A stretch of DNA of 64,000 nucleotides. Origin: Desulfuromusa kysingii. Its GTDB lineage: Bacteria > Desulfobacterota > Desulfuromonadia > Desulfuromonadales > Geopsychrobacteraceae. Under the pieces are notes generated by a model. That model did not search any database, was not told the origin of the DNA, and saw only the letters and a program-made list of their open reading frames with translations. Shown one piece after another: positions 8,458-16,217 of the stretch (positions are counted from its first letter, which is position 1; every line of letters begins with the position of its first letter). A program made the position numbers and the translations under genes. The stretch covers positions 1-64,000 of the forward strand of contig NZ_FNQN01000008.1 in the NCBI RefSeq assembly GCF_900107645.1. Direction: 5' to 3'.

Positions 8458-9018
8458 TTAAAAAATAAACGGGATAAACATTTTAGAACGGCTCTTATAC
8501 TCGAGATAATCAGCTCCCCAAAAGGTGACATTTTCAGCCTCTTCAACCTTTGCAGTGAATAGTAGCGCTACAGAGACCAACCCGACAGCGGTCAGAGTCA
8601 ATAAATCTATCCGCTTTAAAAACGCCCCCCAAGCAAGCAATAACAACGACGTATACATTGGATGGCGAATATATCGATACAGACCGTCCACAACCAGATG
8701 TTGGGTGTTTTCAAAGGCTAAATTTTCCGGAGCAGACTGACGCTGGCCTTGTCCTCCCATCCGTCTGAGCAAACCAAGTCCATGCACAACCAGGACAATA
8801 GAAACAGCTAGCAGCAACCATGAGAGGCAGTGCAACCCTGAAAAGGGCTGATCAAACCAGACCGGCTGATTATACAACAGCAAACAGGCTATGCCGACAA
8901 AAGCAAAATAACGATAGAATCCATGGGAGCGGGGATTGCACAAAGAACGCCTGGAAATCACGGTGAAGAAAATGGTCACCATGACAAAGGCAACAGAGCG
9001 CAGTACAGTTGAGTCCAC
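8458..9018 (-). CDS. Isoprenylcysteine carboxyl methyltransferase/PEMT-type membrane protein
   Basis: 186 residues with about five hydrophobic segments. The diagnostic part is LVVDGLYRYIRHPMYTSLLL at about residues 108-127, the SAM-binding region of ICMT, phospholipid N-methyltransferase and related membrane methyltransferases, followed by a late AEYLEYK-like stretch (GADYLEYKSR). The substrate in bacteria is unknown. The first codon is GTG without a strong ribosome site, so the start is uncertain by a few codons; GTG or ATG codons within the first 13 residues are alternatives. It converges with the ATL gene, separated by eight bases. Confidence 0.8.
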   Translation of the reverse strand: MDSTVLRSVAFVMVTIFFTVISRRSLCNPRSHGFYRYFAFVGIACLLLYNQPVWFDQPFSGLHCLSWLLLAVSIVLVVHGLGLLRRMGGQGQRQSAPENLAFENTQHLVVDGLYRYIRHPMYTSLLLLAWGAFLKRIDLLTLTAVGLVSVALLFTAKVEEAENVTFWGADYLEYKSRSKMFIPFIF

Positions 9019-9244
9019 CTATGAAATGTCTCCATCTTAAGAACTATAATTTCAGTAGTTCGGGATAGTAATATAATTAGCAACAAGATGGAAAGAGAAT
9101 CGAAAAAAAAGGTTGTCGTTTAAAATTGATGGGACTGGCTTCTCCCCAAAACCGACAACGGACAGAACATACAGTAAATTTTATCTTGGACGCGTCTGAC
9201 CATTCTACAGCCCCTACAGAATTTGTTGTGAGTTTCTATGGATT

Positions 9245-10036
9245 TTATTTTGGTGGATTGTACTGGTAAAAAAGTTCTTTATCACGCTCCAGCTTAGCTT
9301 TTTGCTGTTGTTTCTTTTGCTCATACTGGATCGGGTTATGGGCACGTAATTGCTCTTCTTTCGCCTTACGCTTCCGATCCAGAAGAGCTTTTTGTTGGGC
9401 CAACTGTTCTTCTTTTTCAGCCCTTTTCTGCCTCTTTTCGCGTTGTCTTTCGGCTTGTTGCAGTACCCTGAGTTCTATCATTTCGCGCTTTTCTTCAGGC
9501 ATTTGTTCAAGGCGCTCCTGCCAGCGCTGCTGAACCAAATTACGTATGTCATCGCTGTCTTCTCTGCTTAAATCTTGTTCCGGTTGTAAAGACAGGGCCA
9601 TTTTAGTCTGGGTCATAGCTTCCAACTCGACCGGCACCACCGGCTTTAGGTCATTTTGAGCAAAAGAACCCTGAGGAAAAATTTTCATGCCAATGGGGAC
9701 CAGCTTCATGTCAGCACTGTGTCCATAAATCAGCATGTAGCTTGCGTGAGAATCTTTAGTCAATTTTTTTAACGCGTTTTTCAGTGGCATTGCTGGCACT
9801 GACAGAGAAACGTTCCTTTCGGCCAGTGGCGACATAGAGATATCCATGCCCGTCTGCAGGGCAATCTGTCCAAGGATTAGATCAAGTGAGTGATTGTCGG
9901 CCTCAATACTGAGAAGATCTGTTTCTGCAAAGTACTTGACCTGCAGATTATCTGCCACCTCGGAAAGAGCGGGAGAAACAAAAAACAACAGGAGCAAAAC
10001 ACACACACATAGAAAATCGACAAGTTTCAACATCAA
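9245..10036 (-). CDS. Exported STN-domain protein with charged coiled-coil tail
   Basis: 263 residues. An N-terminal signal peptide (long hydrophobic core, cleavage near PALSEV) precedes an STN/secretin-type short domain of about residues 45-115 (SLDLILGQIALQTGMDIS and NVSLSVPAMPLKNALKKL). This fold is found at the N-terminus of secretins and TonB receptors. From about residue 160 the chain is rich in Gln, Glu, Lys and Arg and should form a long helical or coiled-coil tail (EKREMIELRVLQQAERQREK). There is no secretin or barrel domain, so it is not a secretin itself. It lies 94 bases downstream of the glycine-repeat lipoprotein gene on the same strand and may act with it at the envelope (inference). 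Confidence 0.7.
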   Translation of the reverse strand: MMLKLVDFLCVCVLLLLFFVSPALSEVADNLQVKYFAETDLLSIEADNHSLDLILGQIALQTGMDISMSPLAERNVSLSVPAMPLKNALKKLTKDSHASYMLIYGHSADMKLVPIGMKIFPQGSFAQNDLKPVVPVELEAMTQTKMALSLQPEQDLSREDSDDIRNLVQQRWQERLEQMPEEKREMIELRVLQQAERQREKRQKRAEKEEQLAQQKALLDRKRKAKEEQLRAHNPIQYEQKKQQQKAKLERDKELFYQYNPPK

Positions 10037-10063
10037 ATGTATCTTGTGCCTCCCGATGAAAAT

Positions 10064-10092
10064 TGAGGGCGACGATCTCTTCGCCGCCCTCA
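10064..10092 (-). other. Hairpin between lipoprotein and STN-domain genes
   Basis: TGAGGGCG (10064-10071) pairs with CGCCCTCA (10085-10092), giving an 8-bp stem that can extend inward. On the minus strand it follows the lipoprotein stop and is followed by AATTTTCATC before the next gene. It may be a weak terminator or attenuator that lowers expression of the downstream gene. Confidence 0.4.
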
Positions 10093-10130
10093 GTTGCTAG
10101 CTATTTTCCAAATAGAAATTGGAGTTGTCC

Positions 10131-12155
10131 CTATTCATTAAATGCTTCGGGGACGTCAAGCCAAAAGATGCCATCATCACCAGCGGTGTCACCGATACCG
10201 CCGGAGACATCGATTGAGCCACTGTTGCTGGTCGGGGTCTGTTGCGAGATGAGTTCAACTCGACCACCCGTGCCACCTGTTGTTTCTTCTTCTGCTGCTG
10301 CAACGCCATCGCCACCTGCGGCAATCAGGTCACCGGAATTGACTGTCTGGTAGCCGGAATACATTCCAATACCCAAGCTGTGACCACCCAAAGAGCCGGT
10401 GCCGCCAATGCTGATGATATCGCCACTATTGTTGATATTCAGCAAAGCGATAAGCTCAATTACTCCTCCGTTACCCCCTTGAGCAACACCTTCACCGCCA
10501 TTCGCAGTGATTGTCGCGGTATTGGTCACTTCGTCGTGCCCATAAAACTCAACCCAGCCGGCATCACCGCCTTGGTAACCGAGCCCGCCAGAGACATCGA
10601 TTGTGCCACTATTGGTAACCACGATATCATCAATGGAGTCTTCATTTCCGACCTGAAAAATTAAGGAGCCCCCTGCGCCACCTTTCATACCGTCGATATC
10701 AAGGGCACCCGAACCACCCAGACTACTAATAGCGGCTTCGTTGACGACCGAGCCAAGAGAAATGGGAAGGTGAAGAGCTCCAGAGTTACAGTCAATAGAA
10801 CCACCATCTCCACCGGACCCGTCAGAGCTGTTCCCGCCATTGAGATTGAGGGTAGCAAAGCCGATGATTTCGATCGGCTGTATGTCCGATAGCACAACAT
10901 TGGGATCGGCTATGTTGAAAGAGACAGCGCCACCAGCGCCACCATCTGCTGTGCCATTTCCACCGGCCAGACTGATGTCACCAGTGAATTTAAACTGCCC
11001 CATCGGCATGGATTCTCTCTGTTGGGAATCATAACCATCTTCCTGGGAGAAAGTAAGATCACCACCAGCACCACCATTGCCAGCAGCTCCATCACCACCA
11101 TTAGCAGCAAAGCTGGCATTGATCAAGATCGATCCACTGGCATAGACATCGATATCAGCGGCATCACCACCAGCGTCAGCGGCTCCATCACCGCCATTCG
11201 CGTTGATAACACCACCAACAACAATGTCACCAAAACTATCCTCTCCAGCGAACAAACGGATCAAACCAGAACCACTGCCGCCAGCAATCGAACCGTCACC
11301 ACTGTTGAGGCTGATAACACCCGAGCTCAACAGGCTGGCATTCTTACTGGTTAAATAAATTCTTTGCGCAGCTCCCCCCACACCTGCAGGGTTATCACCA
11401 CCATTGGCGCTGATAACTCCCGTATTAAAAAGAAAACTATTGGCGCTGAAATTAATCTCACCACCGTCACCACCTGCGGTACCATTGGCTTCAACCGTTC
11501 CACGGTTGATAATCATTCCAGAACATTCAAGTCCGATGTCACTGGCTTCAGCCCCTGCGGTGGTTGCCGAAGTGGTGATTAGACCATTTTCACCGATTTC
11601 GATATAAGATTCTGAACCGATATATATCGGACTCAATTCATCAGCAACCGTCAAGGTACCGTTTATCAAAATGGCATCTTGAACACGAAGATCAAAACTT
11701 CCTTCAATAATTAGGACTCCATCCGCTTGGACGTCGATTCCGGTAACCAGAGGATCGTTGTTTTCTCCATCGCCATTGCCGAGAAAAAGCTGATCATTAA
11801 CGAGATAATACCCTCCGTCAACATCAACGCTATCAGCAGCAACAGTAACCATTTCACCGCTAGCGACAGTTAGGACAACTGGGCCGAAACTGTAGGGGTA
11901 ATCCGGCACGGTAAAACTGGTATCAATTGTACCGCTCTTCTTAATCAGAATGTCACCGTAGGTCTCAACAGTAAAATCACCGCCAGCCCCACCAGATCCA
12001 CTTCCACCATTGCCGCCGCTAAGATTCATGACGGCTGTTCCGGTAACGTCAATGTCGCCATTACCGCTGCTATTACTATCACTACAGCCGCTGAGAGTCC
12101 CCAGGGCAAACAAGGTGAGCAAAATCGCTCCCCAATGGAAAAGATGTTTCATCAT
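10131..12155 (-). CDS. Glycine-rich repeat lipoprotein, predicted beta-helix
   Basis: 674 residues. The signal peptide ends in the lipobox LSGC with Cys at position 24. It is followed by a Ser/Asp/Asn/Gly linker and then many imperfect units of the kind ANGGDGAAGNGGAGG alternating with short hydrophobic strands (GEINFSANSFLFNTG, IDVYASGSILINAS). This alternation is what parallel beta-helix or PE-PGRS-like glycine-rich proteins look like. There is no recognised catalytic domain. GGAGG precedes the tandem ATG start. The long 632-base region upstream probably holds its promoter. The function is unknown: surface display, adhesion or matrix are possibilities, not conclusions. Confidence 0.75.
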   Translation of the reverse strand: MMKHLFHWGAILLTLFALGTLSGCSDSNSSGNGDIDVTGTAVMNLSGGNGGSGSGGAGGDFTVETYGDILIKKSGTIDTSFTVPDYPYSFGPVVLTVASGEMVTVAADSVDVDGGYYLVNDQLFLGNGDGENNDPLVTGIDVQADGVLIIEGSFDLRVQDAILINGTLTVADELSPIYIGSESYIEIGENGLITTSATTAGAEASDIGLECSGMIINRGTVEANGTAGGDGGEINFSANSFLFNTGVISANGGDNPAGVGGAAQRIYLTSKNASLLSSGVISLNSGDGSIAGGSGSGLIRLFAGEDSFGDIVVGGVINANGGDGAADAGGDAADIDVYASGSILINASFAANGGDGAAGNGGAGGDLTFSQEDGYDSQQRESMPMGQFKFTGDISLAGGNGTADGGAGGAVSFNIADPNVVLSDIQPIEIIGFATLNLNGGNSSDGSGGDGGSIDCNSGALHLPISLGSVVNEAAISSLGGSGALDIDGMKGGAGGSLIFQVGNEDSIDDIVVTNSGTIDVSGGLGYQGGDAGWVEFYGHDEVTNTATITANGGEGVAQGGNGGVIELIALLNINNSGDIISIGGTGSLGGHSLGIGMYSGYQTVNSGDLIAAGGDGVAAAEEETTGGTGGRVELISQQTPTSNSGSIDVSGGIGDTAGDDGIFWLDVPEAFNE

Positions 12156-12787
12156 TACATATACCTCCCTCTTTCAGTGGTTTTGAATTCTATCGACTTA
12201 AAGCAAAACCTTTGATTTTTTCGAGTGAAAAAACCATTGAAACCTTTCAAATAGTTAATTTATTGCAGATAACTTCTTATTTGCTGGGTAGGATGATTGA
12301 ATGGCCCCCCGATTATTTTTCCCCCCTCCTTTCTTCCACTTTCACAGTGACGATGAATTAGCAATACTCTTAATATCCTCGCCAAGGTCTAATTGACACA
12401 CTAGCAAGTACAGTTTTTTTAAATAATTATCATTTTCTCTACGAAAAGAAAAGTAAGAATAAAAAAAACTTATTAGCTCTAGTTACAAAAACAATAGCCA
12501 ATCACCCTGTCCACCCTTCGCTTAAACAGAGGGTTTAGATATCCTGTTGGTGTCTATCTTCAGATATTTTCAACACCAGAGAGAAGCATTAAACTTAAGA
12601 ATATGGTCCCATAGTCGGTAGACTGGGCACTAACAACGATAGGAGCTTAGGGAGTCAGGTGAGCATGAAAATTATTCCTGCGACGGGCCGACAGTGGCAG
12701 TTGTCAGATCATCATTTAAATATGTTACAATAACCATTTCATGAAACCAAAAAAACTAACCCGTCAATTTTTCTCTTGGAATAAAAG
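12156..12787. other. 632-base intergenic region, AT-rich
   Basis: This divergent spacer lies between the glycine-repeat lipoprotein (minus) and the site-2 protease (plus). It is AT-rich with several A- and T-runs at about 12410-12480. I found no tRNA, known riboswitch signature or repeat array. The right part (about 12600-12735) is less AT-rich and contains a 22-codon open frame at 12665-12733, preceded by CAGGTGAGC, which could be a tiny peptide gene or chance. Promoters for both flanking genes are expected here, but I could not place them with confidence. Confidence 0.5.
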
Positions 12788-13681
12788 ATGAATCCATCGC
12801 AACCTGATCCAGAAAACGACCCCCTCCATATTACGGAGGCGACTATTTTTCCACCACCCCCAAAGAAGAGTCTGTTCCGCAAATTTGGTCCCATCGGCCT
12901 GTTGCTGTTTTACCTGCTCAGCAAGCTCAAATATCTGGGGATTATCCTGCAGATTGGTAAGTTCAAGACCTTCATCACCATGCTGATCAGCATCTGGGCT
13001 TACGCCATGTTCTGGGGTTGGCCCTTTGCGGTCGGCTTTGTTGCGCTGTTGTTTATTCACGAAATGGGCCACGTTGTCGCTCTGCGGATGATGGGCATCA
13101 AGGCGACGGCACCCATGTTCATCCCTTTTATGGGGGCCGTTATCGGCATGAAACAGATGCCTGATAACGCTTTTGCCGAGGCGGTCATGGCCTATGGTGG
13201 ACCATTCCTTGGCACTCTTGGAGCTATTGTCTGCGCGGGAATTGGTTGGCTGACGGGAAACCCTTTCTGGTATGCCTTGGCAATGTCCGGTTTTTTACTC
13301 AACCTCTTTAATCTGTTGCCTATCTCTCCGCTGGACGGTGGCCGGATTATCGGCGTCATCAGCCCGAAATTATGGATTGTTGGGCTGCTCGGAGCCCTGG
13401 CCCTATTTTATTACACCTGGTCACCTATCGTTGGTCTGATTATTATCATGGGGAGCTTGCAAATCTATTCTTCATCCAAAAAATCCGCAGCCGAGAAATC
13501 CCGCTATTATACTGTAACTCCAGGTAAACGAATCGGCATGGGATTGGCGTTTCTCGCCTTGCTTGCGGTCACTTCTGTGGGTATGTTAACAATGCATATT
13601 CCGTTGGATAACCTCCAGAAATATGGCACCGTTGCCCCGGAAAAACTGGAAAACAACCAATCAATCATTCGGATTCGCTAG
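12788..13681 (+). CDS. Site-2-protease-like membrane zinc metalloprotease (M50 family)
   Basis: 297 residues. A proline-rich cytoplasmic N-terminus of about 30 residues precedes several membrane segments. The zinc motif HEMGH is at about 91-95 inside a hydrophobic segment, and the third ligand region NLLPISPLDGGR has Asp at about 183. Together these define M50 intramembrane proteases. No PDZ or CBS domain is present, which fits the minimal FtsH-independent YdiL/Rv-type group. The substrate is unknown; candidates are anti-sigma factors or signal-peptide remnants. The LpxR-like gene starts nine bases after its stop, so the two are probably co-transcribed. Confidence 0.88.
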   Translation: MNPSQPDPENDPLHITEATIFPPPPKKSLFRKFGPIGLLLFYLLSKLKYLGIILQIGKFKTFITMLISIWAYAMFWGWPFAVGFVALLFIHEMGHVVALRMMGIKATAPMFIPFMGAVIGMKQMPDNAFAEAVMAYGGPFLGTLGAIVCAGIGWLTGNPFWYALAMSGFLLNLFNLLPISPLDGGRIIGVISPKLWIVGLLGALALFYYTWSPIVGLIIIMGSLQIYSSSKKSAAEKSRYYTVTPGKRIGMGLAFLALLAVTSVGMLTMHIPLDNLQKYGTVAPEKLENNQSIIRIR

Positions 13682-13690
13682 GAAAAGTTC

Positions 13691-14713
13691 ATGCTCCGTC
13701 ATATTTTTTTATTACTGATAATCGTCGCTATCCCTTTGCGTGCCCACAGCTTGGACCGCTCTTGGACCCATAACATCTACTTTGAAAATGATCTGTTTAT
13801 TGGCACCGATAGCGACTATACCAACGGGGTGAAATACTCCATCACCTCACCGGATCTGAGTCCACAAATCCCCTTGGGTCGAACCTCCAACCTTTCACGG
13901 GCAGCGCTTGAACTCTTCCGTAGTATCCCGTTTGTAAAAGAAGCCCCGGAAGAGACCGGTCACAAAGTTGAGTTTGCCCTGGGTCAGGCGATGTACACTC
14001 CCAAGGATACCAGCCGCTACGACCTGATTGAGGATGATCGTCCCTATGCCGGATACAGCTATTTAGGGATTTCTTACCATCAAAAGAGTGATCTTGACCA
14101 AACCTGGAGCCAGATGGATTCTTCAGAGGTGCAAATCGGCATAGTTGGGCCGTCATCTCTCGCCGAAGATGCCCAGAAGTTTGTCCACCGGGTCCGTGGT
14201 CTGCAACGCCCGAATGGTTGGGATCATCAATTAAAAGACGAGCTTGGAATCACCTTGGCTTTTGAACGCAAATGGCTCTACCACCCGACGCATAAAAAAC
14301 GTTTTTGTGCCGATGCCATCATTCATACCGGAGCCGCAGTGGGAAACGTTATGACCTATCTTAATGCCGGACTTGAAGTACGGGCAGGATGGAATATTCC
14401 CCGGAGCTTTGCGGTATCCCTTATCCGCCCCGCCGGTAGCAGTTGGCACACGGAGGATCCGACACCGAGCATTTATCTGTTCTCTGCCATTAACGGCCGC
14501 TTCGTCGTGCGGGATATTTTCCTCGATGGCAATACCTTCCGCAGCAGTCATCACGTCGACAAGAAGCCTTTCGTGGCTGACATCTCGGCAGGGGTAACGG
14601 CAAAATACCGTCGCTTTTCTCTCAGTCTGGTGAACACTCACCGGACCCGTGAATTTGATCAGCAACTGAAAGAGCATAATTTTGGCTCAATAACGATCAG
14701 CTACGCGTTCTGA
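13691..14713 (+). CDS. LpxR-like outer-membrane lipid A deacylase family protein (DUF2219)
   Basis: 340 residues with a short signal peptide (cleavage near RAHS). The mature N-terminus contains YFENDLFIGTDSDYTNGVKY, matching the LpxR/DUF2219 signature in which the Asn-Asp pair and the YTNG Thr-Asn contribute to the active site. DDRPYAGYSYLGISY and a C-terminal strand ending in phenylalanine (SITISYAF) support a 12-stranded outer-membrane barrel. LpxR removes the 3'-acyloxyacyl chain from lipid A. Whether this member is active is not known. It lies nine bases after the M50 protease gene and probably forms an operon with it. Confidence 0.85.
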   Translation: MLRHIFLLLIIVAIPLRAHSLDRSWTHNIYFENDLFIGTDSDYTNGVKYSITSPDLSPQIPLGRTSNLSRAALELFRSIPFVKEAPEETGHKVEFALGQAMYTPKDTSRYDLIEDDRPYAGYSYLGISYHQKSDLDQTWSQMDSSEVQIGIVGPSSLAEDAQKFVHRVRGLQRPNGWDHQLKDELGITLAFERKWLYHPTHKKRFCADAIIHTGAAVGNVMTYLNAGLEVRAGWNIPRSFAVSLIRPAGSSWHTEDPTPSIYLFSAINGRFVVRDIFLDGNTFRSSHHVDKKPFVADISAGVTAKYRRFSLSLVNTHRTREFDQQLKEHNFGSITISYAF

Positions 14714-14763
14714 AAAGACAATAAAAACAGCGAAAAAGCGACCAGAACAGCCACTCCCCGAGC

Positions 14764-15564
14764 TTAGACCGCGTCAAAAACAATCGGATCATCATCCAGC
14801 TGAAGCGGACAATAACAGTGCGGTGGACGGGACATTTTACGCAAGTCGACATCAACATGAACATCAAAATCAACCACTAACGGCAAGTGATCTGAAAGCT
14901 GTATCGCTGGCACCTGAAAATCTCGGATCACGATCTCTTTACTATGCAGGACAAAATCGAGATGACGGTGTGGAGCATTGCTTGGATAGGTTGGAATGCT
15001 GTCACGATTGGCATTCTGTAACCCTGTAGCTGCCAGGAACAGATTGATTTCATGTTCCCCCCATAGGGCATTGAAATCACCGGTCACCAGACAGGGCTTC
15101 TTGGTGGTTTTCACCAGATTATAAAGCTCTCCCAGTTGTCGATGACGTATCCGCGATCCAAGCGCCAGATGCACCAGATAGACAACCAGATGTTCAAGTT
15201 CCAGTTCAATCACCAGACGTTTCATCCCATGTTCAAAAAAATGAAAGGTTTCATTCCTGATACGTCCCCGAGTCAGAAACGCATTACCCTGCTTTCTCAG
15301 GACCGGAACATGTCGCCAGAATGACTTTTCAGCGTATTTGATTGAATGAGAATGATAGTGCCCCAACGCCCCTGCTAATAATTCAGCCTGATTCTTTCCA
15401 CCGGTACGATATGAGCCATGATCCACCTCAATCAAGCCCACAAGATCCGGTTCAAGTTGCCGCAGAAACGCCGAAATCCGTTGCAGATTTCTGGCGGAAG
15501 AACGCATCGAATCGTGCATCTTCGGACCGGTCGCATAACAGATATTGTAGTGGATAAATCTCAT
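14764..15564 (-). CDS. Endonuclease/exonuclease/phosphatase (EEP) family protein
   Basis: 266 residues covering a complete EEP fold. Motifs in order are MRFIHYNICY at the N-terminus, LVGLIEVDHGS with the metal-binding Glu, VTGDFNALWGEHE with the catalytic Asp-Asn pair, and SDHLPLVVDF with the terminal Asp-His. Start ATG 15564 is chosen because TAGGAGGTG lies directly before it; five upstream codons in frame are not needed. There is no signal peptide, so it acts in the cytoplasm. The substrate (DNA, phosphoester or phospholipid) cannot be told from sequence. Confidence 0.85.
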   Translation of the reverse strand: MRFIHYNICYATGPKMHDSMRSSARNLQRISAFLRQLEPDLVGLIEVDHGSYRTGGKNQAELLAGALGHYHSHSIKYAEKSFWRHVPVLRKQGNAFLTRGRIRNETFHFFEHGMKRLVIELELEHLVVYLVHLALGSRIRHRQLGELYNLVKTTKKPCLVTGDFNALWGEHEINLFLAATGLQNANRDSIPTYPSNAPHRHLDFVLHSKEIVIRDFQVPAIQLSDHLPLVVDFDVHVDVDLRKMSRPPHCYCPLQLDDDPIVFDAV

Positions 15565-15718
15565 CACACCTCCTATCAAAATTAAAGCACGATTGAGCTA
15601 CATAGCAAGAACCACAGAGCACTAATAATTGAGACCATTGAGTCTCCATGGCTTTTCAGTCGTAATTTTGCTAATCTGCTGGCAACCAAAGTTTACCCTT
15701 CAAACACAAGGTCATAAA

Positions 15719-16099
15719 ATGAAACTTCAAGAAAAAGTTCTCCTTTATGGGTTTGCATTATTTAGCGTGATTACCTCATTTTTATTTGTCTTTTATGCGG
15801 TCAATGTCAATTTTAGTCGCGACGCTTCACAGTGGCTGAGACTCTTCTCCTATGTCGCCGGAGGATATGGTCTGTTCAATATCTATATCCTCAGCTGGGC
15901 ATGGCGCATTCAGTCTGCCTGGGCACCCAAAGCTGATATGGTGATCGCTGCATGCTTTTTTGGGGTCGTGATCATGGACACGGTTAGAGAGGGTTTTTCG
16001 ACAAGCATGACAACGATCGGTAGCATATTGGGATTGGCTTTGATTCTCTTGGCTAACTGGTATGCGGTCAACAAAGTCTGTCACCGACACCACCAATAA
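15719..16099 (+). CDS. Small four-helix membrane protein of unknown function
   Basis: 126 residues with four hydrophobic segments (about 8-28, 41-60, 72-92 and 98-117) and a basic His-rich end. I do not recognise the family. ATG 15719 is preceded by CAAGG at acceptable spacing; an in-frame ATG at 15629 would add 30 residues without a ribosome site. It sits between the divergent EEP gene and the hydroxyproline dehydratase gene, 118 bases before the latter. A functional link to either neighbour is not shown. Confidence 0.6.
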   Translation: MKLQEKVLLYGFALFSVITSFLFVFYAVNVNFSRDASQWLRLFSYVAGGYGLFNIYILSWAWRIQSAWAPKADMVIAACFFGVVIMDTVREGFSTSMTTIGSILGLALILLANWYAVNKVCHRHHQ

Positions 16100-16217
16100 C
16101 AACGCCCCGCGCTCCTAACTTCTACACAAATATCTCCCTTGATAACCTTGCATCGTCAATAGCAGACAGAGTAAACTGAGACGAATAATCATCGAGCCAC
16201 CAAAGGGGAGAATCATC

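Noticed and set aside
10242-11607. Open frames on the plus strand opposite the glycine-repeat lipoprotein
   Set aside because: They are antisense to a biased repetitive gene, give low-complexity Ser/Thr/Ala proteins and lack ribosome sites.
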